NCBI GenBank assembly: GCA_903820745.1
Contig: CAIJIT010000151.1
Span: forward strand, 1 to 58,638
Reading direction: 5' to 3'
DNA length: 58,638 bases
Source: an uncultured Burkholderiales bacterium
GTDB lineage: Bacteria; Pseudomonadota; Gammaproteobacteria; Burkholderiales; Burkholderiaceae_C
This document shows positions 1-9,095 of the stretch, piece by piece. The notes below the pieces were generated by a model, which did no database searches, was not told the DNA's origin, and saw only the letters and a list, made by a program, of their open reading frames with translations. A program made the translations under genes and the position numbers. The first letter of the stretch is position 1, and every line of letters begins with the position of its first letter.

Positions 1-111
1 GACTGGCGGGTAAAAAGAGCGCTTGGCAGCGGTCGCCGGACTGATGGCGATCCTGCGGATAATCCATCATTTTAACCTTGCGCAAAGGCTGGGGCTTCAC
101 CCGGCAAAGAT

Positions 112-822
112 ATGACCCGATTTGTCTTGATCCAGACCAGCCATCCCGGCAATGTGGGAGCTGCCGCACGCGCAATGAAGGTCATGGGGTTTTCCGAACT
201 TGTGCTGGTAGCGCCGCGTTTCCCCGACGTGTTGTGCCAGGAGGAGGCCCTGGCCATGGCCAGCGGTGCGACCGACGTCCTGGCGCAGGCACGCATCGTC
301 GACCACCTGGAGGAGGCACTCGACGGCATTACATTCGCTTGCGCAACGGCGATGACGCCGCGGGATTTCGGTCCACCTCTGCGCGAGCCGCGTTCGCTGT
401 TCAGCGAACTGGCCTCGGGCGGGCATCAATTGGCCCTGGTATTCGGCTCCGAGCGCTACGGTATGCGCAACGAGGATGTCTATCGTTGCCATGCCGTGCT
501 GTCAATTCCGACCCATCCTGACTATGGCTCGCTGAATCTGGCGCAGGCGGTGCAACTGCTGGCCTATGACTGGCGTCAGGCGCTGGGCGGCTTTGACGTG
601 CAAGCCAGAACCCCCGACCCGAATCTGGCCGACGGTTTGGCGATTCAGGGGCTGCTGACGCATTTGCAGAGTTCCCTGGAGGCGATCGGCTACCTCGACC
701 CTGCGGCGCCGAAAAAATTGATGCCACGCTTGAATCAATTGTTCAACCGGGCGCAGTTGACCAGCGAGGAGGTCCATATCCTGCGCGGCATTGCGCGTGC
801 GATGGTGACGCCACCCCGCTAA
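112..822 (+). CDS. trmJ: TrmJ, tRNA (cytidine/uridine-2'-O-)-methyltransferase
   Basis: A SPOUT-class (SpoU/TrmH family) enzyme of 236 residues. Family members methylate the 2'-OH of nucleotide 32 in the anticodon loop of several tRNAs, using S-adenosylmethionine in the cytoplasm. The family motifs are visible: the N-terminal HPGNVGAAAR segment (residues 11-20), FGSERYGMRNED (111-122) and SLNLAQAV (140-147), the last two forming the knot that binds SAM. The length matches the family. The start is the ATG that places VLIQTSHPGNVG at the normal distance from the N-terminus. It lies just upstream of cysE on the same strand. The first 111 bases of the window contain no gene I can support. Confidence 0.95.
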   Translation: MTRFVLIQTSHPGNVGAAARAMKVMGFSELVLVAPRFPDVLCQEEALAMASGATDVLAQARIVDHLEEALDGITFACATAMTPRDFGPPLREPRSLFSELASGGHQLALVFGSERYGMRNEDVYRCHAVLSIPTHPDYGSLNLAQAVQLLAYDWRQALGGFDVQARTPDPNLADGLAIQGLLTHLQSSLEAIGYLDPAAPKKLMPRLNQLFNRAQLTSEEVHILRGIARAMVTPPR

Positions 823-918
823 ACTCAGGGCTTAAAGCCTTCAAATCAAGGCGTGACAGCGGTCGTCACCGCATCGTCGAGTCAATTTACGCAAGTCCTC
901 AACAAGCAGAATAAATTC

Positions 919-1695
919 ATGTTCCAGCGTCTCCGCGAAGACATCGCTTGCATTCTCGAGCGCGACCCAGCAGCTCGCACCGGTTGGGAGGTTCTGACCT
1001 GCTATCCCGGGCTGCATGCCTTGCTGCTGCATCGTCGTGCCCATTGGTGCTGGCAGCATCAGCTGAAATGGCTGGGGCGCTTCATCTCGCATCTGTCCCG
1101 CTGGTTGACCGGGATCGAAATTCATCCGGGCGCAACGATTTCACGCAGGGTCTTTATCGACCATGGCATGGGTATCGTGATTGGCGAAATGGCAGAAATC
1201 GGTGAGGGTTGCACGATTTACCAGGGTGTCACGCTGGGCGGCACCGCGTTGGTGAAAGGCGCCAAGCGCCATCCAACGCTGGAGGCTGGCGTCATCGTTG
1301 GCGCCAATGCCTGTGTGCTCGGCGGCTTTACCGTTGGCGCTGGCGCCCGCATCGGCTCGGGTGCGGTGGTGACCCGACCGGTGCCGGCAGGCGCTACCGC
1401 AGTCGGGAATCCGGCGCGCATCATCGAGGCCAAGGTCGAGGCGCAGCGCGAACTGATTGCGGCGCAATTGGGGTTCTCGGCCTACGGGGTGACGCAGGGT
1501 GATGACCCGGTGGCGCAGGCCATGCGCGGCCTGATCGACAACGCCGCGGGCCATGAGCACCAGATCGCACTGCTCTGGCAAGCGGTATCCAAATTGTCGA
1601 TCGCCTCGACCGCAACGCTCCAGGACTGTGTTCCGCAGGACGCCCAGCAGGCCGAGATTTTCGATGCGGCTTCGCTGAGCCGTCTGGTCAAATAG
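919..1695 (+). CDS. cysE: Serine O-acetyltransferase CysE
   Basis: Transfers acetyl from acetyl-CoA to L-serine, the committed step toward cysteine. The 258-residue protein has the helical N-terminal part, then the left-handed beta-helix of hexapeptide repeats. The active-site stretch DHGMGIVIGE lies at 81-90, followed by GVTLGGT and VGNPARII. The frame is open upstream to a GTG at 853, but I chose the ATG at 919 because the family in this group begins MF-RLREDI; no strong ribosome binding site decides between them. The C-terminus runs about 60 residues past the hexapeptide core. It overlaps the convergent mog gene by 8 bases (1688-1695). Confidence 0.92.
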   Translation: MFQRLREDIACILERDPAARTGWEVLTCYPGLHALLLHRRAHWCWQHQLKWLGRFISHLSRWLTGIEIHPGATISRRVFIDHGMGIVIGEMAEIGEGCTIYQGVTLGGTALVKGAKRHPTLEAGVIVGANACVLGGFTVGAGARIGSGAVVTRPVPAGATAVGNPARIIEAKVEAQRELIAAQLGFSAYGVTQGDDPVAQAMRGLIDNAAGHEHQIALLWQAVSKLSIASTATLQDCVPQDAQQAEIFDAASLSRLVK

Positions 1696-2311
1696 CCTTG
1701 TCTGGCGTCCGTTCAGGACGCTTTGCTGATTTGGGTCTGAAGGCTTTCACGACAGCTTCGCGCGTTTCCAGATAGGGTCCCCCGAGCAGGTCGATGCAAT
1801 AAGGCACGGCAGCGAAAATGCCCGGCATCAGGCTTGCGCCGGACGGGTCCTTAAGGCCTTCGAGGGTCTGGGCAATCGCTTTCGGTTGTCCAGGCAGGTT
1901 GATGATCAGGGCGGCCCCGCGGATCACTGCCACCTGCCGCGACAGGATTGCGGTGGGCACGAATTGCAAGGAAATCTGCCGCATTTGCTCGCCAAAGCCG
2001 GGCATCTCCTTGTCTGCGACATCGCGGGTCGCTTCAGGCGTGACATCACGTAGCGCTGGTCCGGTGCCGCCGGTGGTCAGAACCAGGTCGCAGCCTGAAT
2101 CGTCGACCAGTTCGCGCATCGTCTGTGCGATCAGTGGACGCTCATCCGGAATCAGCCGGGGCTCGAATGCAATCGGGTTCAGCAATGCCTGTTTCAGCCA
2201 ATCTTGCAAGGCCGGCAAGCCCAGATCCTGATAAACGCCGCTGGAGGCGCGGTCACTGATCGAAATGATGCCGATCCTGACCGGATCGAATGGTGCTTGC
2301 TGGTCAGTCAT
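1688..2311 (-). CDS. mog: Molybdopterin adenylyltransferase Mog
   Basis: Adenylates molybdopterin before molybdenum insertion in molybdenum cofactor biosynthesis. The 207-residue protein shows the MoCF-binding fold: IGIISISDRASSG near residues 13-25, TTGGTG at 79-84 followed by RDVTPEAT, and LPGQPKAI further on. The start is the ATG at 2311, overlapping the end of darP by 8 bases, so the two genes are probably translated together. The frame stays open far upstream on the complement of darP, but that part does not resemble the family. Its 3' end overlaps the convergent cysE. Confidence 0.93.
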   Translation of the reverse strand: MTDQQAPFDPVRIGIISISDRASSGVYQDLGLPALQDWLKQALLNPIAFEPRLIPDERPLIAQTMRELVDDSGCDLVLTTGGTGPALRDVTPEATRDVADKEMPGFGEQMRQISLQFVPTAILSRQVAVIRGAALIINLPGQPKAIAQTLEGLKDPSGASLMPGIFAAVPYCIDLLGGPYLETREAVVKAFRPKSAKRPERTPDKAI

Positions 2312-2864
2312 CGACAGGCGACTCTGGTTCGACCGGTTGGACGCGCAACTGCTCAGTCTTGATGAATTGGAACAGGTCGCGGTAGGCGCGGCCGGAGCGG
2401 TTCTCGGGGGCCACTGCCGCATCCTTGCGGGCGGCACGCACCAGGCTGCGCAACTGCTGCACATCGATGCCTTCATGCTGTTCGATGAACTCCTGCATTG
2501 CCGAATCATCGGCCAGCAATTGTTCACGCCAGCGCTCGCTCTGATGCAAGGCCAGACTGTCCTTGGCATGGCCGAGCTTGAATGAAGCCACTGCCTGGCG
2601 CAGCGGTTCGGCATCGATGCGGCGCATCAGCTTGCCGATGTACTGCAACTGCCGCCTGCGGCCTTCATGAGCGGTGATCTTTTTGGCTGCACGCACCGCA
2701 TCCAGGAGGATCTCCGGCAGACCCAGTGGTTCCAGGCGATTGGCAGGCATGGTCAGCAGATCTTCGCCGAGCGACTGCAGATCATGACTTTCTTGTTTTT
2801 TCTGGGTTTTACTGGGACGCTCGAATTCATCGTCTCCGGCGTACATATCTTCTTGTGTTCTCAT
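2304..2864 (-). CDS. darP: DarP/YjgA (DUF615) ribosome-associated protein
   Basis: A DUF615 protein of 186 residues. Characterised members associate with late 50S precursors and help large-subunit assembly. The sequence is highly charged and helical. It has the family features KKQESHDLQSLGEDL near the N-terminus, LPEILLDAVRAAKKI, the RRRQLQYIGKLMR block, and a C-terminal LRSLVRAARKD stretch. The start ATG at 2864 was chosen because the residues before it in the longer frame do not look like the family. It is the first gene of a two-gene unit with mog. Start uncertainty is about 30 residues. Confidence 0.88.
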   Translation of the reverse strand: MRTQEDMYAGDDEFERPSKTQKKQESHDLQSLGEDLLTMPANRLEPLGLPEILLDAVRAAKKITAHEGRRRQLQYIGKLMRRIDAEPLRQAVASFKLGHAKDSLALHQSERWREQLLADDSAMQEFIEQHEGIDVQQLRSLVRAARKDAAVAPENRSGRAYRDLFQFIKTEQLRVQPVEPESPVDD

Positions 2865-3142
2865 GGAGGCTCTTCGGCTGACAGATCGGGCGTTTTGCTG
2901 AATGTTTGCGGGGTGATCACGTTGAGAATGCGCGATCAAGCATATCGGCACTCGCTGCCGTGCAGCGACTCGTATGATTGTCCCTCAGATCTGATCGCTT
3001 TCCATGCCTTGGCCGGGCTGCCAGCTTTGGCGGGGCTTGGGCAGAATCGCTCCAGCCGACTGCATCGGCACCTCGTCGATGCCGACAAGCCGAACTGACA
3101 AAATTTTGCGCAAGTCCAATTCACTTTACTGTTCATCTATTC

Positions 3143-4546
3143 ATGACCAAGTCAGCACCAATCACCACCGCGCCAACCGTCAATCCTTCAGGCAGCGGCT
3201 TTGCCTACCGCCAGGATCAGTTTCAGCAACTGGTCGAATTGGTTCTGGCCGAGGCCAAACGACTGGGAGCCAGCGATGCCGGCGCCGAAGTTTCGGAGGG
3301 CTGTGGCCTGTCGGTGTCGACGCGCATGGGCGAGCTCGAAAACGTCGAGCGTAATCGCGACAAGTCGATCGGTGTCTCGGTCTATGTCGGCCAGCGACGC
3401 GGCAATGCCAGCAGTTCGGATTTTTCTACCAAGGCCTTGCAGGACACGGTGCGCGCTGCTTTTGACATTGCCCGCTTTACTGCCGAGGATTCATTCGCCG
3501 GTCTGCCTGATGCCGAGGACCTGTCGCTCGACCCGGCCAGCCGTCCGGAGCTCGATCTGTTCTTTCCTTGGACTATCGACGCACAGGGCGCTGCCGCGAT
3601 GGCGCTGCGCTGCGAAGACGCAGCCTTCGCCACGGACCGACGTATCGCTAACAGCGAAGGCGCTGCAGTCTCGGCCCAGCAGTCGCATTTCTACATGGGT
3701 AACAGCCGCGGTTTTCGCGGCGGTTATGCCAGCTCCAGGCATTCGATTTCGGTCGCACCGATCGCCGGTCGTGGCGCGCAAATGCAGCGTGACTCCTGGT
3801 ACAGCTCGATGCGCGACGCGCAGGATCTGGCCTCGCCCGAAGCCGTTGGGCGTTATGCCGCCGAGCGCGCTCTGGCCCGTTTGAAGTCGCGCAAAGTCGA
3901 CACTGCCGAAGTGCCGGTGCTGTTCGAGAGCACGGTGGCTGTCGGACTGCTCGGGGCCCTCGTCCAGGCCACCAGTGGCGGCGCGCTCTATCGCCGCACC
4001 ACCTTCATGCTCGACAGTTTGGGCCAATCTGTGTTGGCCCCACATATTGACATCGACGAAGATCCGCATGTCTCCAAGGGCAAGGGCAGCTCACCCTTCG
4101 ACGACGAAGGCGTCATCACGAAAGCCCGCAAGGTCGTCGATGCGGGCGTTCTGCAAGGCTATTTTCTCTCGACCTACTCGGCACGCAAGCTCGGCATGCG
4201 CACCACCGGCCATGCCGGCGGATCGCACAATCTGCAGATGACCAGTCGACTGACAGCGCCCGGCGATGATTTGAAAACCATGCTGCAGCGCCTTGGATGC
4301 GGGCTGTTCGTGACCGAGTTGATGGGGCAGGGCGTCAACTATGTGACCGGCGACTATTCGCGCGGGGCCAGTGGTTTCTGGGTTGAGGATGGAGAAATCG
4401 CCTTCCCGGTCCATGAAGTGACGATTGCCGGCAACCTGGGCGAGATGTTCAAGAACATCATTGGCATCGGCAATGACCGCTATACCTTCGGCGCCAAGAC
4501 CGTCGGCTCGGTGCTGGTGTCGCGGATGAAATTGGCCGGGAGTTGA
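3143..4546 (+). CDS. pmbA: PmbA/TldE-family metalloprotease subunit
   Basis: The PmbA (TldE) partner of the TldD/TldE heterodimeric protease, known for processing microcin B17 and CcdA. TldE itself lacks the HExxH metal site, which TldD supplies, and none is visible here. The 467 residues include an N-terminal helical segment, GLSVSTRMGELENVERNRDKS near residues 50-70, the GGALYRRTTFMLDSLG region, and the conserved C-terminal GQGVNYVTGDYSRGASGFWVE block. The start at 3143 gives the typical length; the frame is open to 2978 but that extension is unlike the family. darP diverges upstream and tldD is not in this window. Its possible link to peptide maturation in this genome (for example the bufferin operon) is speculation. 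Confidence 0.93.
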   Translation: MTKSAPITTAPTVNPSGSGFAYRQDQFQQLVELVLAEAKRLGASDAGAEVSEGCGLSVSTRMGELENVERNRDKSIGVSVYVGQRRGNASSSDFSTKALQDTVRAAFDIARFTAEDSFAGLPDAEDLSLDPASRPELDLFFPWTIDAQGAAAMALRCEDAAFATDRRIANSEGAAVSAQQSHFYMGNSRGFRGGYASSRHSISVAPIAGRGAQMQRDSWYSSMRDAQDLASPEAVGRYAAERALARLKSRKVDTAEVPVLFESTVAVGLLGALVQATSGGALYRRTTFMLDSLGQSVLAPHIDIDEDPHVSKGKGSSPFDDEGVITKARKVVDAGVLQGYFLSTYSARKLGMRTTGHAGGSHNLQMTSRLTAPGDDLKTMLQRLGCGLFVTELMGQGVNYVTGDYSRGASGFWVEDGEIAFPVHEVTIAGNLGEMFKNIIGIGNDRYTFGAKTVGSVLVSRMKLAGS

Positions 4547-4655
4547 TGCCGATCGGCCATTCGCCGCGCGGGTTTGCCCCAAGTACCAAGGCTTTGCGCG
4601 TCCATAGAATGAGTGGCCGCAGGATTCGAACTGCGCATTCAATCCAGGAGACCCT

Positions 4656-5738
4656 ATGCAACGTCGTTCATTCGTAAATCATGCCGGGATGGCCGGTGTG
4701 CTGGCCGCGGGCATGGCACCCGCAATCGTGCACGCTCAGGCAACGCTTCGCTGGCGTATTGCTTCGAGCTTTCCGAAGTCGCTTGACACCTTGTTTGGCG
4801 TTGCTGATGTCTTCGCCAAGAAGGTCAGCGACATGACCGGTGGCAAGTTCGTCATCACCACCCATGCTGCCGGAGAGTTGATGCCGGCCTTTGGTGTTCT
4901 GGATGGCGTATCGAATGGAACCGTCGAAATGGCGGGCACTGCCCCCTATTATTTCTTCGGCAAGGATCCGACCTACGCGCTCGACTGCGCCATCCCGTTT
5001 GGATTGAACAGCCGCCAGATGACGGCTTGGTTGTACGAGGGCAACGGCTTGAAGCTGATGCGTGAGTTCTACGCCAAGGTCGGCATCGTCAACTTCCCGA
5101 TGGGCAACACCGGTGCGCAGATGGGCGGCTGGTTCCGCAAGGAAATCAATTCGGTCGCCGACCTGAAGGGCTTGAAGTTTCGCATCGGCGGCTTCGGCGG
5201 CAAGGTGCTGGAGTCGCTCGGGGTCGTGGCGCAGAACATTCCAGGTGGCGAGATTTACCAGGCGCTTGAAAAGGGCACAATCGACGCAGCGGAGTGGGTC
5301 GGCCCTTATGACGACCTGAAGCTTGGCTTGAATAAGGTGGCGCCGCATTACTACTATCCCGGTTTCTGGGAGGTCGGCCCGAATCTCTCGCTGTATGTGA
5401 ACCAGAAAGCCTATGACGGACTGTCAGGCGAGTACAAGGCCATCATCGAGGCGGCAGCAGCTTATGCTCACACCGACATGCAGGCCAGGTACGACTACAG
5501 GAATCCAGCGGCGCTCAGAACGCTGGTGAGCCAGGGTGCCAAGCTGCATGCCTTCCCCAAGGATGTCATGTCGGCAGCGTTCAAATCCGCCGAGCAGGTC
5601 TATAGCGACCTGAACAACTCCAATCCAGCCTGGAAGAAGATCTACGCTGACTATTCCAACTACCGTCGCGAAGCCAATCTGTGGTTCCGCTTTGCCGAAG
5701 CAGGAGTTGACGACTTCATGCAGTCGCAAAAGCTCTGA
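4656..5738 (+). CDS. TRAP transporter substrate-binding protein (DctP/TakP type)
   Basis: Periplasmic solute receptor of a tripartite ATP-independent transporter, 360 residues. The N-terminus MQRRSFVNHAG has a twin arginine followed by a short hydrophobic stretch and an AxA-type site near residue 27 (VHA/QA), so it may be exported by Tat. The mature protein begins RWRIASSFPKSLDTLFG, which resembles the TakP-like branch that binds 2-oxo acids or carboxylates; the central GGKVLESLGVVAQNIPGGEIYQ matches the fold. The substrate cannot be decided from sequence. A good AGGAG at 4646-4650 supports the start. The membrane subunits lie convergently downstream on the other strand, across a shared terminator. 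Confidence 0.92.
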   Translation: MQRRSFVNHAGMAGVLAAGMAPAIVHAQATLRWRIASSFPKSLDTLFGVADVFAKKVSDMTGGKFVITTHAAGELMPAFGVLDGVSNGTVEMAGTAPYYFFGKDPTYALDCAIPFGLNSRQMTAWLYEGNGLKLMREFYAKVGIVNFPMGNTGAQMGGWFRKEINSVADLKGLKFRIGGFGGKVLESLGVVAQNIPGGEIYQALEKGTIDAAEWVGPYDDLKLGLNKVAPHYYYPGFWEVGPNLSLYVNQKAYDGLSGEYKAIIEAAAAYAHTDMQARYDYRNPAALRTLVSQGAKLHAFPKDVMSAAFKSAEQVYSDLNNSNPAWKKIYADYSNYRREANLWFRFAEAGVDDFMQSQKL

Positions 5739-5759
5739 TACCCCGACGAGCTCAGTCAT

Positions 5760-5787
5760 AAAAAACCCCGCGACAGCGGGGTTTTTT
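5760..5787. terminator. Bidirectional intrinsic terminator
   Basis: The stem CCCCGC (5766-5771) pairs with GCGGGG (5776-5781) around a GACA loop, with an A run before and a T run after (5782-5787). It has U-tracts in both orientations. It sits between the convergent TRAP receptor and TRAP membrane genes, so it should end both transcripts. Confidence 0.92.
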
Positions 5788-5807
5788 ACGTTGGATGCAG
5801 TGCAACG

Positions 5808-7556
5808 TCAGGGCTTCTTGACCTGGTCGTTCTTCATGGCTTCCATCAGACCCTTCATCGGGTCTTCCTTTTCTTCCTCAACCGGGGGGGCACCCGAAGC
5901 TCCTGGCGCAGCGGCATCGACCTGCTCGGTTTTTGGCAGCTTCGGTGCCGCCTGCATTTCCTGGAAAACCTTTTCAGCGTCTATGGGGGTCTCTTTGCTC
6001 AGACCGCTGGACACCAGCGTCGGGAAGGCGATGATCAGGCCGACCATCACGACCTGGATCACGACGAAGGGTACCGCGCCCCAGTAGATCTGCTCGATGG
6101 TGATCTTCTTGATCGGCATCTTGGTCACCTTGTCGGTGTAATCCTCGGCAGGTGCGACGCTGCGCAGATAGAACAGCGCGAAGCCGAAAGGCGGATGCAT
6201 GAACGAAGTCTGCATATTGACTGCCAGCAGTACGCCGAACCAGACCAGATCGATGCCGAGCTTTTCTGCCACCGGCCCGATCAAGGGGATGATGATGAAA
6301 GCGAGCTCGAAAAAGTCCAGGAAAAAGGCCAGGACAAAGACCAGAATATTCACGACGATCAGGAATCCCAGTTGCCCGCCAGGCAGGCCGGAAAGCAGAC
6401 GTTCAACCCATTTGGGCCCGTCGACACCCTGGAATGCTAGGCTGAACACGGTCGCGCCGATCAGGATGAAGAGCACGAAACAGGATAGCTTCATGGTCGA
6501 ATCCATCGCCTGGCGAATCAACTTCAGGTCGATCCGGCCGCGCATCAAGGCCATCACCAAAGCGCCTGTAGACCCCATCGCCCCACCTTCAGTGGGAGTT
6601 GCAATTCCCAGGAAGATGGTGCCGAGCACGAGGAAAATCAACGCCAGGGGCGGGATCAGTACGAAGGTGACGCGCTCGGCCATGCGCGACAGTAGTCCGA
6701 GGCCGGTCAGTTTGTTCAGCAACGAGGCAATGAAGGCAAAACCCACGCCGACGCACATCGAAGTCACGATCATTTCATCGAGCGGTGTCCCATCAGGCCT
6801 GGACTTGGCAAAGCTCATGGCTGCAGCCACCGAGACGACCACCAGGACGCACAGCGAGCGCAGGCCCGATGAGCCATTGTCTTCGCGGATCGTTCTTGCT
6901 TCAGCCGGCAAGGCCGGCACCCATTGCGGCCGCACGAAGCTTATCAGCAGGACATAGCCGATATAGAGGGCAGTCAGAACGAAGCCGGGGATGAACGCGC
7001 CCTTGTACAGGTCGCCGACGCTCTTGCCCAGTTGGTCTGCCAGCACGATCAGCACCAGCGATGGCGGAATGATCTGCGCCAAGGTGCCCGAGGCGGCGAT
7101 CACACCACCTGCGACGCGCCGGTCGTAGCCATAGCGCAGCATGATCGGCAAAGAGATCAAGCCCATCGAGATCACCGAGGCAGCGACTACGCCAGTGGTG
7201 GCAGCAAGCATCGCGCCGACCAGAATCACTGCGTAAGCCAGACCGCCGCGGATCGGTCCGAAAAGCTGGCCGATCGTATCCAGCAGGTCTTCCGCCATGC
7301 CCGATCGCTCAAGGATCAGACCCATGAAGGTGAAGAACGGGATCGCCAGCAAGGTGTCGTTCTGCATGATGCCGAACATTCGCAGCGGCAGGCTTTGCAG
7401 AAAAGCCGGTTGGATCATCCCGAGTTCGACGCCGACAAAGCCGAAGAACAGCCCGCAAGCGGCGAGCGAAAAAGCGACCGCATACCCGAACATCAGGAAG
7501 AGGATCAGCGACGCGAACATGATTGGTGCCATATTGGCGATCAGGAACTCATTCAT
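5808..7556 (-). CDS. TRAP transporter large permease (DctM type)
   Basis: Large membrane subunit that carries the substrate, driven by a sodium gradient. With 582 residues it is longer than the usual 430 or so. About a dozen hydrophobic segments are visible, with the family signatures IPFFTFMGLILERSGMAEDLL, GGVIAASGTLAQIIPPS and the repeat-like TPTEGGAMG. The extra length is a central insert plus a C-terminal hydrophilic tail of about 70 residues, rich in Pro, Ala, Glu and Lys. The long form is typical of the branch that pairs with TakP-like receptors. Its ATG overlaps the stop of the small subunit by 4 bases (7553-7556). Confidence 0.92.
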   Translation of the reverse strand: MNEFLIANMAPIMFASLILFLMFGYAVAFSLAACGLFFGFVGVELGMIQPAFLQSLPLRMFGIMQNDTLLAIPFFTFMGLILERSGMAEDLLDTIGQLFGPIRGGLAYAVILVGAMLAATTGVVAASVISMGLISLPIMLRYGYDRRVAGGVIAASGTLAQIIPPSLVLIVLADQLGKSVGDLYKGAFIPGFVLTALYIGYVLLISFVRPQWVPALPAEARTIREDNGSSGLRSLCVLVVVSVAAAMSFAKSRPDGTPLDEMIVTSMCVGVGFAFIASLLNKLTGLGLLSRMAERVTFVLIPPLALIFLVLGTIFLGIATPTEGGAMGSTGALVMALMRGRIDLKLIRQAMDSTMKLSCFVLFILIGATVFSLAFQGVDGPKWVERLLSGLPGGQLGFLIVVNILVFVLAFFLDFFELAFIIIPLIGPVAEKLGIDLVWFGVLLAVNMQTSFMHPPFGFALFYLRSVAPAEDYTDKVTKMPIKKITIEQIYWGAVPFVVIQVVMVGLIIAFPTLVSSGLSKETPIDAEKVFQEMQAAPKLPKTEQVDAAAPGASGAPPVEEEKEDPMKGLMEAMKNDQVKKP

Positions 7557-8170
7557 CTCTTCACTCCCAACAAAGCAGCGTCACGGGCAGCGACTTCCTT
7601 TTCCAGCAAGAACGCCGCGAGTTCCTCCTCGGGAGTCTTGGCGCCGGATTTCTTGCTCGGGTCAGGGATGAGCCCTTGAAGAAAAGCAAAACGTTTGATC
7701 AGCTCCGACAAGGCTTGCACCCCAAGCAGGAACATTCCTGCCGGCAGCAAGGCAAACACCGGCCAGCGAATCAGCCCACCCGTGTTGGACGACATTTCAT
7801 GGGTGACAAAGGCATTGATCACCAAAGGCATGGCCAATTTGATGATGAAGCAAACGAAAGGCAACAGGAAAACGCAGATGCCAACAATGTCGATCCAGAT
7901 CTGGGTGCGCTTGGAGAAGCGACCCGAGATCACGTCGATCTTGACATGCTCCTGATGCAGCAATGTGTAGCCCGCTGCTAGCAAGAAAACAGCGGCAAAA
8001 AGGTACCACTGGATTTCGAGATAGGCGTTCGAACTCAGGTTGAAGGCCTTGCGAGAGATGGCGTTGCCGGTGCTGATCAATACCGCTGCCAACACCAACC
8101 AGGCAACCCAGCGGCCGATGGCGTTCGTCAATCGATCGATCAGCGCCGAAATTTTTAGCAATTCGTTCAC
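7553..8170 (-). CDS. TRAP transporter small permease (DctQ type)
   Basis: Small four-helix membrane subunit of the TRAP transporter, 205 residues. Hydrophobic segments and the family stretch NAYLEIQWYLFAAVFLLAAG followed by HVKIDVI are visible. The start is a GTG at 8170 with a GGAG six bases upstream (complement of 8177-8180); the longer open frame beyond it has no family similarity. The C-terminal 40 residues are hydrophilic and helical (PEEELAAFLLEKEVAARD). It is translationally coupled to the large subunit and forms a two-gene unit that lacks the receptor, which lies on the opposite strand. Confidence 0.9.
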   Translation of the reverse strand: MNELLKISALIDRLTNAIGRWVAWLVLAAVLISTGNAISRKAFNLSSNAYLEIQWYLFAAVFLLAAGYTLLHQEHVKIDVISGRFSKRTQIWIDIVGICVFLLPFVCFIIKLAMPLVINAFVTHEMSSNTGGLIRWPVFALLPAGMFLLGVQALSELIKRFAFLQGLIPDPSKKSGAKTPEEELAAFLLEKEVAARDAALLGVKR

Positions 8171-8240
8171 GGTAGTCTCCTCGGTACTTTCTGAAAATCC
8201 AGGCTGCGGTCGATGTGCCGCAGTTTTTGTAAAACAGAAA

Positions 8241-8582
8241 TCAGAGCTGGCAGGCGGCCGAGTACAGCTTGGTCGAGCGCGCGCCAGAACGACAAAAAGC
8301 CAGGATCGGTTTGGGCAAGTCGTCAAGCAACAAGCCGAACGAGGCGATTTCTTCCGGCGATTGATAGGCACCGCTCACCGGCAGATGCCGGTACTCTAAC
8401 CCGGCTGCAATCGCAGCCGCTTCGATCTCCGCGCTGGCAGGCTGCTGCGGCCCACCTTCGAAGTCGGGCCGGTTGTTGATGACGCTGCGAAAACCGGCAG
8501 CGGCGGCAGCGGCCATGGCTTCCGGGACCAATTGTGAAGCTACAGAAAAATCCGGGCTGAGCATCTGGATTGGCAGGTTCAT
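8241..8582 (-). CDS. DUF442/TIGR01244-type protein tyrosine phosphatase-like
   Basis: A 113-residue protein with a phosphatase-like P-loop, FCRSGARS (C-x5-R-S), near residues 95-102, in a small cysteine-phosphatase fold. The family (TIGR01244, also found fused to sulfide-oxidising or beta-lactamase-like proteins) is often linked to sulfur metabolism, but the substrate is unknown. Motifs FRSVINNRPDFEGG and YRHLPVSG match the family. It sits 9 bases downstream of yqeY on the same strand, so the two are probably cotranscribed. It ends before the TRAP operon promoter region. Confidence 0.85.
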   Translation of the reverse strand: MNLPIQMLSPDFSVASQLVPEAMAAAAAAGFRSVINNRPDFEGGPQQPASAEIEAAAIAAGLEYRHLPVSGAYQSPEEIASFGLLLDDLPKPILAFCRSGARSTKLYSAACQL

Positions 8583-8591
8583 GCTGGACTT

Positions 8592-9038
8592 TCAGCGGCT
8601 CAAAGCTTGTTTGACTGCGGCGGAGACCAGGGCCATTTCAGCCTTGCCCGCCAGCCTGGCTTTGACTGCGGCCATGACTCGGCCCATGTCGGCAGCATTG
8701 CTGGCACCGAGTTCGGCCACGACGGCGGCCACGGCAGCCTGGGTTTCTTCGGCATTCAAACGCTGCGGCAGGTAGGCTTCCAGAACCGGCAGTTCGGCTG
8801 ACTCCTTGTCGGCCAGGTCCATGCGGCCGGCTGCAGTGAACTGGCTGATCGAGTCCTTGCGCTGCTTGATCAAGCGGTCAACGATGGCGATCAAGGCGGC
8901 ATCATCGACGACCACACGCTCGTCCACTTCCTTTTGCTTTACCGCCGCCAGCAACATGCGGATGGTCGTCAATTTTTCGGCTTCGCGTGCGCGCATCGCG
9001 GCCTTCATGTCTTCGGTGATTCGGTCTTTCAAGCTCAT
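8592..9038 (-). CDS. YqeY / GatB-YqeY domain protein
   Basis: A 148-residue YqeY-family protein. The fold equals the helical tail of the GatB amidotransferase, and family members bind tRNA or act near tRNA-dependent amidation; the exact role is unsettled. It begins MSLKDRITEDMKAAMRARE and shows KLTTIRMLLAAVKQKEVDER, followed by LPVLEAYLPQRL and the C-terminal GKAEMALVSAAVKQ. It lies downstream of rpsU, the common arrangement (rpsU-yqeY-dnaG), but dnaG and rpoD do not follow here. A terminator separates it from rpsU. Confidence 0.93.
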   Translation of the reverse strand: MSLKDRITEDMKAAMRAREAEKLTTIRMLLAAVKQKEVDERVVVDDAALIAIVDRLIKQRKDSISQFTAAGRMDLADKESAELPVLEAYLPQRLNAEETQAAVAAVVAELGASNAADMGRVMAAVKARLAGKAEMALVSAAVKQALSR

Positions 9039-9095
9039 TGACAGTCTCCGTGGAGGGCGGGGGAGGCAGACCTGTAATTTATCAGCCCGGCAACG

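Noticed and set aside
1-70. Short minus-strand frame from ATG at 70 with an AAGG upstream, running off the window
   Set aside because: Only 23 codons are visible and they match no family I know, including SuhB, which often diverges from trmJ. Not enough to call.
4605-4650. tRNA-like T-arm on the minus strand (GCAGTTCGAATCCTGCGG)
   Set aside because: The T stem pairs only with an 8-base loop, and no acceptor, D or anticodon arms exist around it. It lies in the leader of the TRAP receptor gene.
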